A stretch of 45,933 nucleotides of DNA from an uncultured cyanobacterium (GCA_946221495.1 CAMIFA010000019.1:1-45933); one strand, 5' to 3'. Positions 33,525 to 42,342 are shown, numbered from the stretch's first letter. A program made the numbers and translations. Notes: generated by a model not told the origin, from the sequence alone.

Positions 33525-35012
33525 ATGCAAAAATTTCCCGCAAACGCCAGTACCTCTGTAAAGGAAGATGAAAGCAGCTTGTTAGATAATATTGCCCAAT
33601 TACCCTACCGTTCAAACAAGGTGGCTGGGATAATTGGGGTAAGTACCCTAATTTTATTTCTATGTAGCAGTCTCAGACACGCGCTGTTTCAGTCAGGGGC
33701 GTATGACTTAGGAATCTTCGATCAAGCAGTATATTTAATCAGCCAAAATCAACCGCCAATTTCCTCTTTTTTAGAATTTCATATTCTAGGCGATCATGCA
33801 GCCTTAGTATTTTATCCCCTAGCTTTACTCTACAAAATTTATCCAGATGTTCACTGGTTGTTAGCAGTACAAGCTGTAGCCTTGGGGTTAGGCGCTTGGT
33901 TAACTTGGAGGATTAGCGATTCCCTTCGGGATAGCTCCGCTTCACGCACTGGGTTAAAGCAGTCGCAGGCATTAGCGATCGTGGCGGTGTACTTACTGTA
34001 TCCTTTGGTATTTAACGTTAATTTATTTGACTTTCACCCAGAAGTTTTAGCAATTCCAGCACTTTTAGGCGCAATATTAGCCGCCCGTATGCATAAGATA
34101 AGCTGGTTTTGTCTAGCTATAATTACTGTTTTAGCTTGTAAAGCAGTATTAGCCTTGACTGTAGCAGCAATGGGTGTTTGGCTACTGTCCGAGAAACGGT
34201 TATATGGTGCATTGGCTTTATTTAGCGGTATCTGTTGGTTCATTATTGCCACTCAAGGCATTATTCCCTTTTTCGGTAGCGAAGCAGCAGCTGTCACTCG
34301 TCATCTCCACCGCTACGACTATTTAGGGAACTCGACTGCCGAGATAGTGCAGAATCTGCTTTTCAAACCAGGGTTGTTACTCAAGCAAGTGTTCTCACTC
34401 GATAACTTAGAATACCTAATTTTATTGCTGTCGCCTGTAATTTGGGGACTTTCACCTCGTTATTTAACGCCAATGCTGGGTGCTATCCCCACGCTAGCAA
34501 TCAATATTCTCTCAAATTCTCCCGCCCAAAAGGACTTGGTACATCATTATTCATTGCCAATACTGCCTTTTTTGTTAGTAGCAGTAATTTCTAGCCTTGC
34601 TGCTAATCGCGCTTGGTTACGAAATAGTAGATTAATTACACTTTGGTCATTAGTTGCTTTTTTAGCTCTAGCAAAGTACGGTTATTTTGGCTCAATTTAT
34701 CTAGATTCCCTAGACACTTTGCAAGCTACAAAACAAGCGATCGCTCAAGTTGTAACCAAAGGTGGTGTTCTCACAACAGCTGAAATTGCGCCTCATTTAA
34801 CTCATCGACAATTAATAAAGCTTACCGATGCCAATTCACCGCCAGCTAATTTAACTCAATTTGATTATGTCCTGCTTAACGTGCGTCACCCTGGCTGGCT
34901 GAGTAATTCCGAATTTGCTACTAGCTTAGTAAATCAACTCAAAAGTAACCAGGAATTTCAGCTTAGTTATCAGCAAGATGATGTTTATTTATTCACTCAG
35001 GCAAAAAGTTAA
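33525..35012 (+). CDS. DUF2079 family polytopic membrane protein
   Basis: The 495-residue protein from the ATG at 33525 (a TTG at 33507 would add six residues) has about ten hydrophobic segments. The DUF2079 hallmark region is SGAYDLGIFDQAVYLISQNQPP ... FLEFHILGDHAALVFYPLALLYKIYP. The acidic YDLGIFDQ and the HxxxGDHA block suggest a GT-C-type membrane glycosyltransferase, which is inference; the family has no proven activity. Residues around 132-141 (SDSLRDSSASRT) come from a palindromic repeat inserted in frame. It starts 35 nt after the Nif11 terminator, so it is probably transcribed separately. Confidence 0.85.
   Translation: MQKFPANASTSVKEDESSLLDNIAQLPYRSNKVAGIIGVSTLILFLCSSLRHALFQSGAYDLGIFDQAVYLISQNQPPISSFLEFHILGDHAALVFYPLALLYKIYPDVHWLLAVQAVALGLGAWLTWRISDSLRDSSASRTGLKQSQALAIVAVYLLYPLVFNVNLFDFHPEVLAIPALLGAILAARMHKISWFCLAIITVLACKAVLALTVAAMGVWLLSEKRLYGALALFSGICWFIIATQGIIPFFGSEAAAVTRHLHRYDYLGNSTAEIVQNLLFKPGLLLKQVFSLDNLEYLILLLSPVIWGLSPRYLTPMLGAIPTLAINILSNSPAQKDLVHHYSLPILPFLLVAVISSLAANRAWLRNSRLITLWSLVAFLALAKYGYFGSIYLDSLDTLQATKQAIAQVVTKGGVLTTAEIAPHLTHRQLIKLTDANSPPANLTQFDYVLLNVRHPGWLSNSEFATSLVNQLKSNQEFQLSYQQDDVYLFTQAKS
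33916..33950 (+). repeat. Palindromic dispersed repeat inside the DUF2079 gene, in frame
   Basis: After GCGAT (33916-33920) a 30-nt segment runs TCCCTTCGGGA, ATAGCTCCGC, TTCACGCACT. It aligns with the 31-nt repeat that breaks the small gene at 27303-27333 (same order, same TTCACGC end). Being 30 nt it keeps the frame, adding ten polar residues within or next to a membrane-helix loop. Confidence 0.65.
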
Positions 35013-35090
35013 GAAGAAGCAATTACAATAGCAAAATTAACAACGCAGACATCAGCATTAACCAAAATTGCGTTTTGCTCTTTAGTTGTC

Positions 35091-35182
35091 AGGACTTACG
35101 CAAAAACTCTCTCAAAATCTTATTCCTTTGTGTACTTTGTGTTCTTTGCGGTTCGTTCTTCCGTTAGTGGTGCGTGAGTCCT
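35091..35182 (+). repeat. MITE-like element with 12-bp inverted termini
   Basis: A 92-bp element bounded by AGGACTTACGCA (35091-35102) and TGCGTGAGTCCT (35171-35182), inverted with one mismatch. The interior is non-coding (ACTCTCTCAAAATC, TTTGTGTACTTTGTGTTCTT). A second, degraded copy lies at 30969-31078. AGGACTTACGCA-ended short elements are common in cyanobacteria. It occupies the 293-nt gap between DUF2079 and the next membrane protein. Confidence 0.8.
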
Positions 35183-35320
35183 AGTTTTATCAGTCAATAA
35201 GATAATGTTCTTTCAGTGTTAATCAGCCTATTGGATTTGTTGAGCGTCAAAATTTCTTAAACAGCCAAACAAGGCAGCCTCAAGTAAAAGCATATTAAAA
35301 AAGTCTTGAAAAGCAAGTCT

Positions 35321-36595
35321 ATGACTGAAGCTGAAATTAGTAAAGAAAAAGCTTTATGGACAAATGGGTTTATCTTTGCCGGAGCAATGTGGCTATTCAG
35401 CCGACTTTTGATAGTAGCTCTCATGTTGCTGCTTGTCCCCTTACTACCAGCGCCACCAGGAGGAATTAAACCTACACTTAGCTGGGAAATCTTTTCCTGG
35501 TGGGATAGTTTACTGTACAAGCAAATTGTCACTTCCGGCTATGAATATATCAATGACGGTAAGGGACATAACGTTGCTTTCTTCCCTGGATTTCCTTTAG
35601 CCATTCGTGGAGTTATGGCGCTTGGCTTGCCGTTTGAAGTCGCAGGTATATTAGTGAACAATTTTGCCTTCTTAGGGGCGCTGATTGTTCTCTATTACTG
35701 GTTAGCAGAGCATCATAGTAAAAGTGCGGCTCGCTGGGCAACAGCTGTTTTAGCTTGGTGTCCGCTATCTCTGTTTGGCACGGTAATTTATTCAGAAGGG
35801 CTGTATTTATTATTTAGTACAGCTGCAATGCGCGCTTTTGATAACCGCAAATATGCCTGGGTTGGACTTTGGGGTGCTATAGCTACTGCTACCCGTCCCA
35901 CAGGCATGGCACTGATTCCGGCATTTCTAATTGCAGCGTGGAGAGAACGTAGAGGAACCGTTGCCTACATTGCCAGTCTAGCCGCAGCCGGAGGATTAAT
36001 TTTATTCAGCCTTTATTGTGCAATTCATTTTGGCGACGCTTTGGCATTTATTCAAGCACAGCGCGGCTGGCGACCATCATTAGGGTTTTATTGGCAGGGT
36101 TGGTTGAAGATGCTGATGCAAATCTCAGTTGGGACGACAAACTGGAAGCATGGCTGGCTGAAAGATCCATTGCATCCATTGTTATTTGGCTTAATTATGG
36201 GCTGTGGGTTTGCTTTATGGCGCTTTCGTACCAAAATTGGAGCAACTAAGGTGCGCTACGGCTTTTGCGCTTTAGGCTTATTTCTATGGCTTTTGGCAGG
36301 AGATCCGTTAATTAATACTGTGATGGTGTTGGGTGGTGGCTACTTGTTATGGCATCTACGCACTCAATTAAGTCTGGTGACAGTTATTTATGGCTTTTGT
36401 GCTTTGGGGTTGATTCTGGCTTCTGGCGGAACTTGGTCACTTAGTCGTATTGCTTACGGCATTGTGTCACTAAGCGTAGCACTCGGCGTGTTGCTTGCTC
36501 GGCATCCGCGTTGGGGATACGCCACAATGGGCTTTTTTGCGATTTTACTTGCTAGTTTCTCGATAAGATTTGCCCAACACTTGTGGATAGCTTAA
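35321..36595 (+). CDS. PIG-V-like mannosyltransferase family membrane protein
   Basis: A 424-residue protein from the ATG at 35321 (a TTG lies 15 nt earlier). It has about ten membrane helices. The first large loop has WEIFSWWDSLLYKQIVTSGYEY and NVAFFPGFPLAIR, followed by IYSEGLYLLFSTAAMRAF and ATATRPTGMALIPAFL. This matches the GT-C mannosyltransferase PIG-V/Mannosyl_trans2 family, which uses a lipid-linked sugar donor; W-D in the loop supplies the catalytic Asp. Donor and acceptor are unknown. The C-terminal third holds an internal repeat (ALWRFRTK...RYGFCALGL and LLWHLRTQ...IYGFCALGL). Confidence 0.83.
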   Translation: MTEAEISKEKALWTNGFIFAGAMWLFSRLLIVALMLLLVPLLPAPPGGIKPTLSWEIFSWWDSLLYKQIVTSGYEYINDGKGHNVAFFPGFPLAIRGVMALGLPFEVAGILVNNFAFLGALIVLYYWLAEHHSKSAARWATAVLAWCPLSLFGTVIYSEGLYLLFSTAAMRAFDNRKYAWVGLWGAIATATRPTGMALIPAFLIAAWRERRGTVAYIASLAAAGGLILFSLYCAIHFGDALAFIQAQRGWRPSLGFYWQGWLKMLMQISVGTTNWKHGWLKDPLHPLLFGLIMGCGFALWRFRTKIGATKVRYGFCALGLFLWLLAGDPLINTVMVLGGGYLLWHLRTQLSLVTVIYGFCALGLILASGGTWSLSRIAYGIVSLSVALGVLLARHPRWGYATMGFFAILLASFSIRFAQHLWIA

Positions 36596-36605
36596 TAGTC
36601 ATTAT

Positions 36606-36627
36606 TCAAAACTCAAAATTCAAAACT
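36606..36627. repeat. TCAAAAY heptamer tandem repeat, three units
   Basis: TCAAAAC, TCAAAAT and TCAAAAC lie directly adjacent in the short gap before the site-2 protease gene, then CCGCGAAGCGG, a small palindrome. The same heptamer occurs in the insert in rnpB. Confidence 0.75.
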
Positions 36628-36675
36628 CCGCGAAGCGGTAAACTTATTAGCTATAGCTGCTACGGTTTCCTAAAA

Positions 36676-38172
36676 ATGTTTACGGCTTCAGAAAACTCCA
36701 TCGTTTCGCTAATCGTCTTAGCTGCTTTCGGGATATTGGGTTGGGGATTTTATCGAGCCAGACTATCCGGCAAAGTGGGAATTCTCGCTTGGTTACAGTC
36801 GGTAGTGTTGATCGCTCCTTGGCTGCTATTCTTTGGGCTATTTTCAGTCGGGATTTATCTGAATATTGTTGGTATTTTGTTTCTACTAGTTGCTTCCACT
36901 GGGGTATACATTGTTCTAGGAAATCGGCTGCGGGCAAGTGGTCAGGATACAGTGCTGAGAGAACGAGCAACCCAAAGGCTTACTAGCTCCCAAGAAGAGC
37001 AGCCAGATAATCCAACTGAAACTAATAATTCAAAACCACGATCGCCCGCCTCGGATGTCATACCGATACCGGATGAGGACTTGAGCGCGATGCGGAGCAT
37101 TTTTGGCATTGATACGTTTTTTGCTACCGAGACAATTCCTTATCAAGAAGGTGTGGTTTTTAAGGGCAATCTGCGTGGTGAACCAGAGGCAGTTCACGAT
37201 CGCTTAACTGCTGCTTTGCAGGAGCGACTAGGCGATCGCTATCGGCTGTTTTCTGTAGAAAATCTAGAAGGAAAACCCGTTGTGATCATCCTTCCCAGCC
37301 GCAATGACCCCCGTGCCACAACGTTGCCGCAAAAAATCCTGGCGCTTTTACTCCTAGTAGCAACAATTGCTGCCAGTTTAGAAACTGGGGGGCTGCTGTT
37401 CGGGTTCGACTTTTTTAGTAATCCGGCGCGGTTCCCAGAACCCCTACCAATTGCTGCCGGAATTCTAGCAGTCTTAACAGCACACGAACTCGGTCATCGC
37501 TTGGTTGCTCGCTCTTATCAAATCCGCCTCAGTCCGCCGTTTTTACTGCCGACGCTGCAACTTGGCGCTTTTGGGGCAATTACCCGCTTTGAATCGCTGC
37601 TACCTAACCGCAAAGTATTATTTGATATTGCCGCCGCCGGACCTGCTGCTGGAGGGATTGTTTCTTTTTTAATGTTGCTAGCGGGATTGCTGCTTTCGCA
37701 TCAAGGAAGTTTATTTCAAGTGCCAACTGAGTTCTTTCAAGGCTCAATTTTGGTAGGAACACTAGCGCGTGTTATTTTGGGTACGGCAGTGCAGCAACCT
37801 TTAGTTGATGTCCACCCGTTAACCGTAGTTGGATGGCTAGGTTTAGTAATTACAGCATTAAACTTGATGCCAGCTGGACAACTCGATGGCGGTCGAATTG
37901 TGCAGGCAATTTATGGACGCAAAACAGCTAGACTAACAACGATCGCGACATTACTTGTCTTGGCGATCGCCTCTGTTGCTAATCCTCTAGCTTTATACTG
38001 GGCAATTGTCATTATCTTCTTACAACGCGATCTAGAACGTCCCAGCCTCAACGAATTAACTGAGCCTGACGATGCACGAGCAGCTTTAGGACTTTTGCTG
38101 TTATTTTTGATGGTTGCAACTCTCTTACCCCTAACTCCTTCTTTAGCAGGGCGTTTAGGCATTGGGAGTTAG
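36676..38172 (+). CDS. Site-2 protease family (M50) membrane metalloprotease
   Basis: The start is ATG 36676 (MFTASENSIV). The longer open frame would run through repeat DNA and overlap the previous gene. It has 498 residues. Two N-terminal helices; an acidic, Ser/Pro-rich cytoplasmic or lumenal segment (about 115-225); a small alpha/beta part; and a C-terminal membrane domain with the zinc motif H270-E-L-G-H274 and the second motif NLMPAGQLDGGRI (about 396-408), giving the third ligand Asp. The layout resembles the plant and cyanobacterial EGY-type S2P proteins, which cut membrane proteins in regulated proteolysis. The substrate is unknown. No sigma or anti-sigma gene is adjacent. Confidence 0.9.
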   Translation: MFTASENSIVSLIVLAAFGILGWGFYRARLSGKVGILAWLQSVVLIAPWLLFFGLFSVGIYLNIVGILFLLVASTGVYIVLGNRLRASGQDTVLRERATQRLTSSQEEQPDNPTETNNSKPRSPASDVIPIPDEDLSAMRSIFGIDTFFATETIPYQEGVVFKGNLRGEPEAVHDRLTAALQERLGDRYRLFSVENLEGKPVVIILPSRNDPRATTLPQKILALLLLVATIAASLETGGLLFGFDFFSNPARFPEPLPIAAGILAVLTAHELGHRLVARSYQIRLSPPFLLPTLQLGAFGAITRFESLLPNRKVLFDIAAAGPAAGGIVSFLMLLAGLLLSHQGSLFQVPTEFFQGSILVGTLARVILGTAVQQPLVDVHPLTVVGWLGLVITALNLMPAGQLDGGRIVQAIYGRKTARLTTIATLLVLAIASVANPLALYWAIVIIFLQRDLERPSLNELTEPDDARAALGLLLLFLMVATLLPLTPSLAGRLGIGS

Positions 38173-38190
38173 TTATCTTAGTTGAGCAGG

Positions 38191-38244
38191 AAGGAGACAA
38201 GCCGCGACGCGATCGCCAAGAATTATTTAATCCTGTCTCCTTTT
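38191..38244. terminator. Bidirectional terminator candidate
   Basis: AAGGAGACA (38191-38199) pairs with TGTCTCCTT (38234-38242), a perfect 9-bp stem with a long, HIP1-containing loop, then a T run. It lies between the convergent S2P and M48 genes. Confidence 0.55.
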
Positions 38245-38253
38245 CTTCCAGAT

Positions 38254-39264
38254 TTATTGACCAAACTGGCGCTCTAAATCATCTGCAAATGAACCACCAT
38301 TACGAGAATTAATCCTTAGCGATACTCCATCTTCAGAGCGATCGTAGGTTAAAGGCTTAGTAGCTGTTATCCTAGCTTTGCCTTCAGCCGCAAGCGACTG
38401 GGGTGGGTACTTCTTCATCATTGTTCTGAGCGCCTCGATCCTTTTAGGCACAGCTGGATGACTCGTGTCGCGGGTTGTTCCAGGTAGTTGATTGAGGACG
38501 TTCATCGCTCTGATACATCCTTCTGCTTCAAAACCTGCTCGTGCTGCGTAGAGGTAGCCTTGCTGATCAGCCTCATATTCTTGGATACGAGTTGCAGCAG
38601 CGATGCGATTAGTTAATTCTGCTTCTTTTTTAGTGACAATTTCTTGCTGGCGTTCTGTAGCTGAACTTCTGCGTCCGCCGAAAATACCACCAAAAATTGA
38701 ACCACCGACGTTTCTGAGTAAGTTATCGTCAATATTGCCTAAAACGTTGTTGCCAACATCACGGATGACGTTGTTAGTTGTATCTTCTACATTTGCTTGT
38801 GTTTCAGCATCTCTTGATTCTTCTTCTACTTCGAGTTTTGCTTGCTCGAATAAGGCGAGTTCTTGCTCTGACTTAATAGCAATGTGACGTTTAGTATGAT
38901 GACTCATCTCATGACCAACAATACAAGCAAGAGCTGAGGAATCGCCAGCCAATTGATCGATAATTCCTGTATAAACAGCAATTAAGTTGGCTTCCGTTGC
39001 AAAGGCGTTGATCTGATATTTAGGGACAAGTACAATCCGCCAAGGTCGCTGATCGAGATCGTTAGCACGGGAAAGCCTATCGATCACGCGATACAGCACG
39101 TACATATTGTTAGGTAAATCTTTTTTAGCCTGCTGGTATCCTGTATCTGCTTGGGTTGGTTTAGGTTTTGCAGGCTTGGCTACGGATGCTGTGGGGATGG
39201 TGGCAAGTAACAGCGCACCTAAAGAAAGAGTAATAGCAGCTTTTTTCTTAAAATTAGTCCACAT
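38254..39264 (-). CDS. Exported M48 family metallopeptidase
   Basis: A 336-residue protein. Signal peptide 1-~29 (ITLSLGALLLATIPTASVAK). The zinc motif is H118-E-M-S-H122 in ALACIVGHEMSHHTKRH, with the third ligand Glu in IQEYEADQQGYLYAARAGF. A Glu/Asn-rich segment (about 135-200, VEEESRDAETQANVEDTTNNVIRD) lies between, then SIFGGIFGGRRSS. It is an HtpX/Ste24/BepA-like peptidase without membrane helices beyond the signal, probably periplasmic and perhaps acting on misfolded envelope proteins. It is monocistronic. Confidence 0.9.
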   Translation of the reverse strand: MWTNFKKKAAITLSLGALLLATIPTASVAKPAKPKPTQADTGYQQAKKDLPNNMYVLYRVIDRLSRANDLDQRPWRIVLVPKYQINAFATEANLIAVYTGIIDQLAGDSSALACIVGHEMSHHTKRHIAIKSEQELALFEQAKLEVEEESRDAETQANVEDTTNNVIRDVGNNVLGNIDDNLLRNVGGSIFGGIFGGRRSSATERQQEIVTKKEAELTNRIAAATRIQEYEADQQGYLYAARAGFEAEGCIRAMNVLNQLPGTTRDTSHPAVPKRIEALRTMMKKYPPQSLAAEGKARITATKPLTYDRSEDGVSLRINSRNGGSFADDLERQFGQ

Positions 39265-39440
39265 AAATTACCTTTTAGTTACTTCCAAGGCAGTTGAGCA
39301 GATATATTAGCTCAAACATCATACTTAAGGTAGAAGATTAATAATTAGTCTGCCACATTTACTATTCTTTTAGTAGTAGATTTGCCCATTTCTTCATTAC
39401 TAATTGAAATTAAGATTGCGCTCAACGTCGGTACTAATAC

Positions 39441-40661
39441 TTAAGATAGTTTCCATCCAGCGAAAATATTTGGTCGTTTTGAAGCAGTTGGAAATATCTT
39501 TTGCCATGCAGAGGTGCGATCGCTTGGCTTTTCTTTAGCAAGATTCCAGAGAGTTTCATAGAAAAAGAATGAAACACCAGCAAAGTCACGATTGCGGGTA
39601 GCCTGTACTTGATTTTGAATTTGTCCCATCGGCACATAGCGGTTTTTCAGTCCCGATAAAATACCAATGCTTACAGGAATATGACGACGCGCTGCTTGGA
39701 CTTCTGGATACTCCAATTCACTAATAAAAACCTTAAGGTCATTGCGATACACTTGCAAGATTAATTCTTCAATTAGCCCCATGCGTTCCCATTTCTCCCA
39801 GTCTGCTAAAAACAAATCGTAGGAAACACGCTGCGGGTTAGGAGCCACAGATATTAAACAATTTTGCTTACGGGCTTTGACGGCTTTAAATACCCGCTTC
39901 ATAAAGTCAGTGATTTTATTTGCCCGCCAGCGCAACCATTCAGGATCTTGAGGATTATTTGGCGGACGTTTGCCTTTGTGTTCTTGCTTATAAAGGGAAA
40001 CTGTGTAAGCATCGTATCCCATCTCTGAGGGCAAGCCGAAGTGGTCATCAAATTGAATGCCATCGACATCGTATTTACTAACAATTTCAATGATTAAATT
40101 CTGGATAAACTGCTGCACATCAGGACGAAATGGATTTAGCCAAACTCTTTTGTGTTTGCCTTCCTGCCAAAGAAAGCTACCGTCGCGGCGGTTGGTAAGC
40201 CAATTTGAGTGACGCAGTGCTAATTGCGAATCTGCGGGAGCCATGAAGCCAAATTCAAACCAGGGAATCACCCCCATATTTTTTTGATGTCCTTGAGTAA
40301 CAATTTCGCGGAGGATGTCTCGCCCTTTTAATCCTGGTTCGGGATCGAGCGATCGCCCAATCTCTTTTTGAGCAACAGCACTAGGGTAAAGTGTATATCC
40401 CCAATTCCAGACAGTAGGATAAACAGTATTAAAGTTGAGAGCGTGCAGACGTTGTAAAGCCGCACTCAGGCGATCGCGTTCAAATAGCACATTACTATCA
40501 ATATTCGTCAGCCACACACCCCGCAACTCAGTTACAGGCTTTTGTGTCTCAGTTTTGAAAGTTTGAGAGTAAGATCTCCCAGATGTAAATACAACAACTG
40601 CTATGCAGGTAAATAGCAAGGTAAACCAAAAGAAGTTTCGTGAACTGAACTTGTAGCTCAT
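39441..40661 (-). CDS. GHL10 glycosyl hydrolase-like protein (family 10-like), exported
   Basis: The start is the ATG at 40661 (MSYKFSSRNFFW). A TTG at 40676 is possible but less likely. It has 406 residues with a signal anchor at about 8-30. The GHL10 (PF02638) barrel includes ELRGVWLTNIDSNVL, LNFNTVYPTVWNWGYTLYPS, VIPWFEFGFMAP, VWLNPFRPDVQQFIQNLI, YDVDGIQFDDHFG (with the Asp-Asp-His presumed catalytic block), SVAPNPQRVSYDLFLADWEKW and the end FAGVSFFFYETLWN. These enzymes are thought to act on polysaccharides or peptidoglycan outside the cytoplasm. The precise substrate is unknown. Transcribed alone. Confidence 0.88.
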   Translation of the reverse strand: MSYKFSSRNFFWFTLLFTCIAVVVFTSGRSYSQTFKTETQKPVTELRGVWLTNIDSNVLFERDRLSAALQRLHALNFNTVYPTVWNWGYTLYPSAVAQKEIGRSLDPEPGLKGRDILREIVTQGHQKNMGVIPWFEFGFMAPADSQLALRHSNWLTNRRDGSFLWQEGKHKRVWLNPFRPDVQQFIQNLIIEIVSKYDVDGIQFDDHFGLPSEMGYDAYTVSLYKQEHKGKRPPNNPQDPEWLRWRANKITDFMKRVFKAVKARKQNCLISVAPNPQRVSYDLFLADWEKWERMGLIEELILQVYRNDLKVFISELEYPEVQAARRHIPVSIGILSGLKNRYVPMGQIQNQVQATRNRDFAGVSFFFYETLWNLAKEKPSDRTSAWQKIFPTASKRPNIFAGWKLS

Positions 40662-40907
40662 ACAACTTGTAATCAATTAGTCAAAATAAGTTTTAGTTAG
40701 CCTACTGCGATCGCGAGGTATGAACGATGCGAATACTATTAATGAACTTTAAGAATACTACTAATCAGCAGCAATGCCTTGATGTAGGACAACTAGAGTG
40801 AGTTACTATTACTCTTTTCTCTACTTAGGAGAAAACAAGGTACAAATCAAAATAATTCTGTATAGAAAAGCACATAAAATTTATCTTTTAAATCTCAATT
40901 TAAGGGG

Positions 40908-40980
40908 AAACACTCAAAACCGTTACCGAGTCTAGGTTTTTCAGAGTCTGACTAAAGGAAGATGAGTGTTTAGTTTTTCT
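40908..40980 (+). promoter_or_regulatory. Possible structured leader upstream of the secreted repeat protein
   Basis: The 333-nt gap 40677-41009 holds an outer stem AAACACTC (40908-40915) / GAGTGTTT (40964-40971), stacked on AAAACC (40916-40921) / GGTTTT (40935-40940), followed by AGTTTTTCT. It could be a small RNA terminator, an attenuator or chance in AT-rich DNA. The rest of the gap shows nothing recognisable. Confidence 0.3.
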
Positions 40981-41054
40981 TATATAATGTATAGATAAAC
41001 TTCTTAGTCATGAAGTTTTGTAATTTAATATCTTGGACATCACAGCGATCAAAC

Positions 41055-42287
41055 ATGAAAGGTAATAAAAATCACTTTATTAAATCGCAGGAAATCTTTT
41101 CTGTCCTAGTTTTAAGCGGAATTTTATCTTTAAGCACTGGTCTAACACTTCTGCAAACTGCCAACGCTGCTATCGGTAACGCTTCCCCAAAAAATGAAAA
41201 AATTAAAGGAGTGTTAATTAGCGATCGCGGTCGTGGTGGCGATGATGATAAATCAGAGCGTGAAGATGACCGTAATCGTGGCAATGATGACCAGTACGAA
41301 GATGACCGTAATCGTAGCAATGATGACCAGTACGAAGACGATCAAGGAGAAGATCAGGCTGATCGTTTACCTTCTGCTGTTGCCAAAGCTGTACGTCAGG
41401 ATTTAGCCAGCAAGGTAGGAATTGCGCCCGGAAAGTTGAAAATTATCAACTATAGCCGGGAAACTTGGTCAGATGGTTGTCTTGGTCTTGGTACTGCGGC
41501 GGAACTATGTCTGCAAGCGCAAGTCGAAGGCTGGCGCGTTACCTTATCTGATGGTCGCTTCTCTTGGGTTTATCGCACTGATCTCGAAGGGCTAGTTTTA
41601 CGCTTAGAAAATCAAATTGCTGCTGATTTGCCTCCAGCAGTTGCTGATGCTGTTTTGCAAGCAGCCTCTAAGCAGTCAGGATTACTTGTTTCTAAGTTAC
41701 GTATTGTTGGGGCAGAACAGCGAGAATGGCCAAACGGCTGTCTAGGGCTAGCTAAACCTGACGAAATCTGTACGTTAGCTATAATACCTGGCTGGCTAGT
41801 GACTGTAGAAGCTGGGCAACAAAAATTGGTTTATCGCACTAATGCAGATGGTTCTGTAGTTAGGCTGGATGAAGCTGCTACTGCGGCGATGCTCAACCCA
41901 GTGCCATTTAAGGCAAGTGAGCTACCACCTCTACAAAAAGAAGTAATTTTCCGGGCGATCACCTCTGGTGGGTTTGCTAATCTTACCTATGACATTAATC
42001 TGTTTGAGGATGGGCGTGTAATTCGCTCTGATGGCACAACTTCTACTGTGATCAAGCAAGTTTCTGAGGAACAAGTAGATCAATTTAAGAAGTTGCTGAA
42101 AAAGCAAGACTTTGAGGAGTTCAACAATCTTAGCTATCCAGCACCAAGTGGCGCTGCTGATTACATTACGGTGACATTTACTAGCCGTAAAGGTACAACT
42201 CGCTACACTGATATCAGTCAAGATCGGCTACCCAGTTCTCTGAGGGCAGTTATCCGAGCTTGGGGTGAACTTACTGCGGTTCAATAA
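41055..42287 (+). CDS. Secreted protein with acidic repeats and two GCLGL domains
   Basis: Probable start ATG 41055 (MKGNKNHFIKSQ); an ATG at 41010 would add 15 residues. It has 410 residues. Signal peptide about 1-39 (ending TANAA); an Asp/Arg/Asn-rich low-complexity stretch (about 55-105) with a perfect-length 12-residue repeat; two copies of a roughly 75-residue domain (ETWSDGCLGLGTAAELC...GWRVTL...VYRTDLEG and REWPNGCLGLAKPDEIC...GWLVTV...VYRTNADG), each with a Cys pair likely forming a disulfide; and a C-terminal domain (IFRAITSGGFANLTYDINLFEDGRVI). The same GCLGL unit is found in other cyanobacterial exported proteins. Function is unknown. A strong terminator follows. Confidence 0.75.
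   Translation: MKGNKNHFIKSQEIFSVLVLSGILSLSTGLTLLQTANAAIGNASPKNEKIKGVLISDRGRGGDDDKSEREDDRNRGNDDQYEDDRNRSNDDQYEDDQGEDQADRLPSAVAKAVRQDLASKVGIAPGKLKIINYSRETWSDGCLGLGTAAELCLQAQVEGWRVTLSDGRFSWVYRTDLEGLVLRLENQIAADLPPAVADAVLQAASKQSGLLVSKLRIVGAEQREWPNGCLGLAKPDEICTLAIIPGWLVTVEAGQQKLVYRTNADGSVVRLDEAATAAMLNPVPFKASELPPLQKEVIFRAITSGGFANLTYDINLFEDGRVIRSDGTTSTVIKQVSEEQVDQFKKLLKKQDFEEFNNLSYPAPSGAADYITVTFTSRKGTTRYTDISQDRLPSSLRAVIRAWGELTAVQ
41265..41336 (+). repeat. Two 36-bp tandem repeats in coding DNA
   Basis: 41265-41300 and 41301-41336 differ by one codon (GGC versus AGC) and encode DDRNRGNDDQYE and DDRNRSNDDQYE, then a third partial DD. A recent slippage duplication in the acidic linker. Confidence 0.9.
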
Positions 42288-42314
42288 TTTTAATTTATAG
42301 AACGCAGAGGATCT

Positions 42315-42342
42315 GAGGAGAATTCTTCAGCTCCTCTTTTTT
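42315..42342 (+). terminator. Rho-independent terminator
   Basis: GAGGAG (42315-42320), a 10-nt loop, CTCCTC (42331-42336) and six T, 28 nt after the secreted repeat protein gene. Confidence 0.88.
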
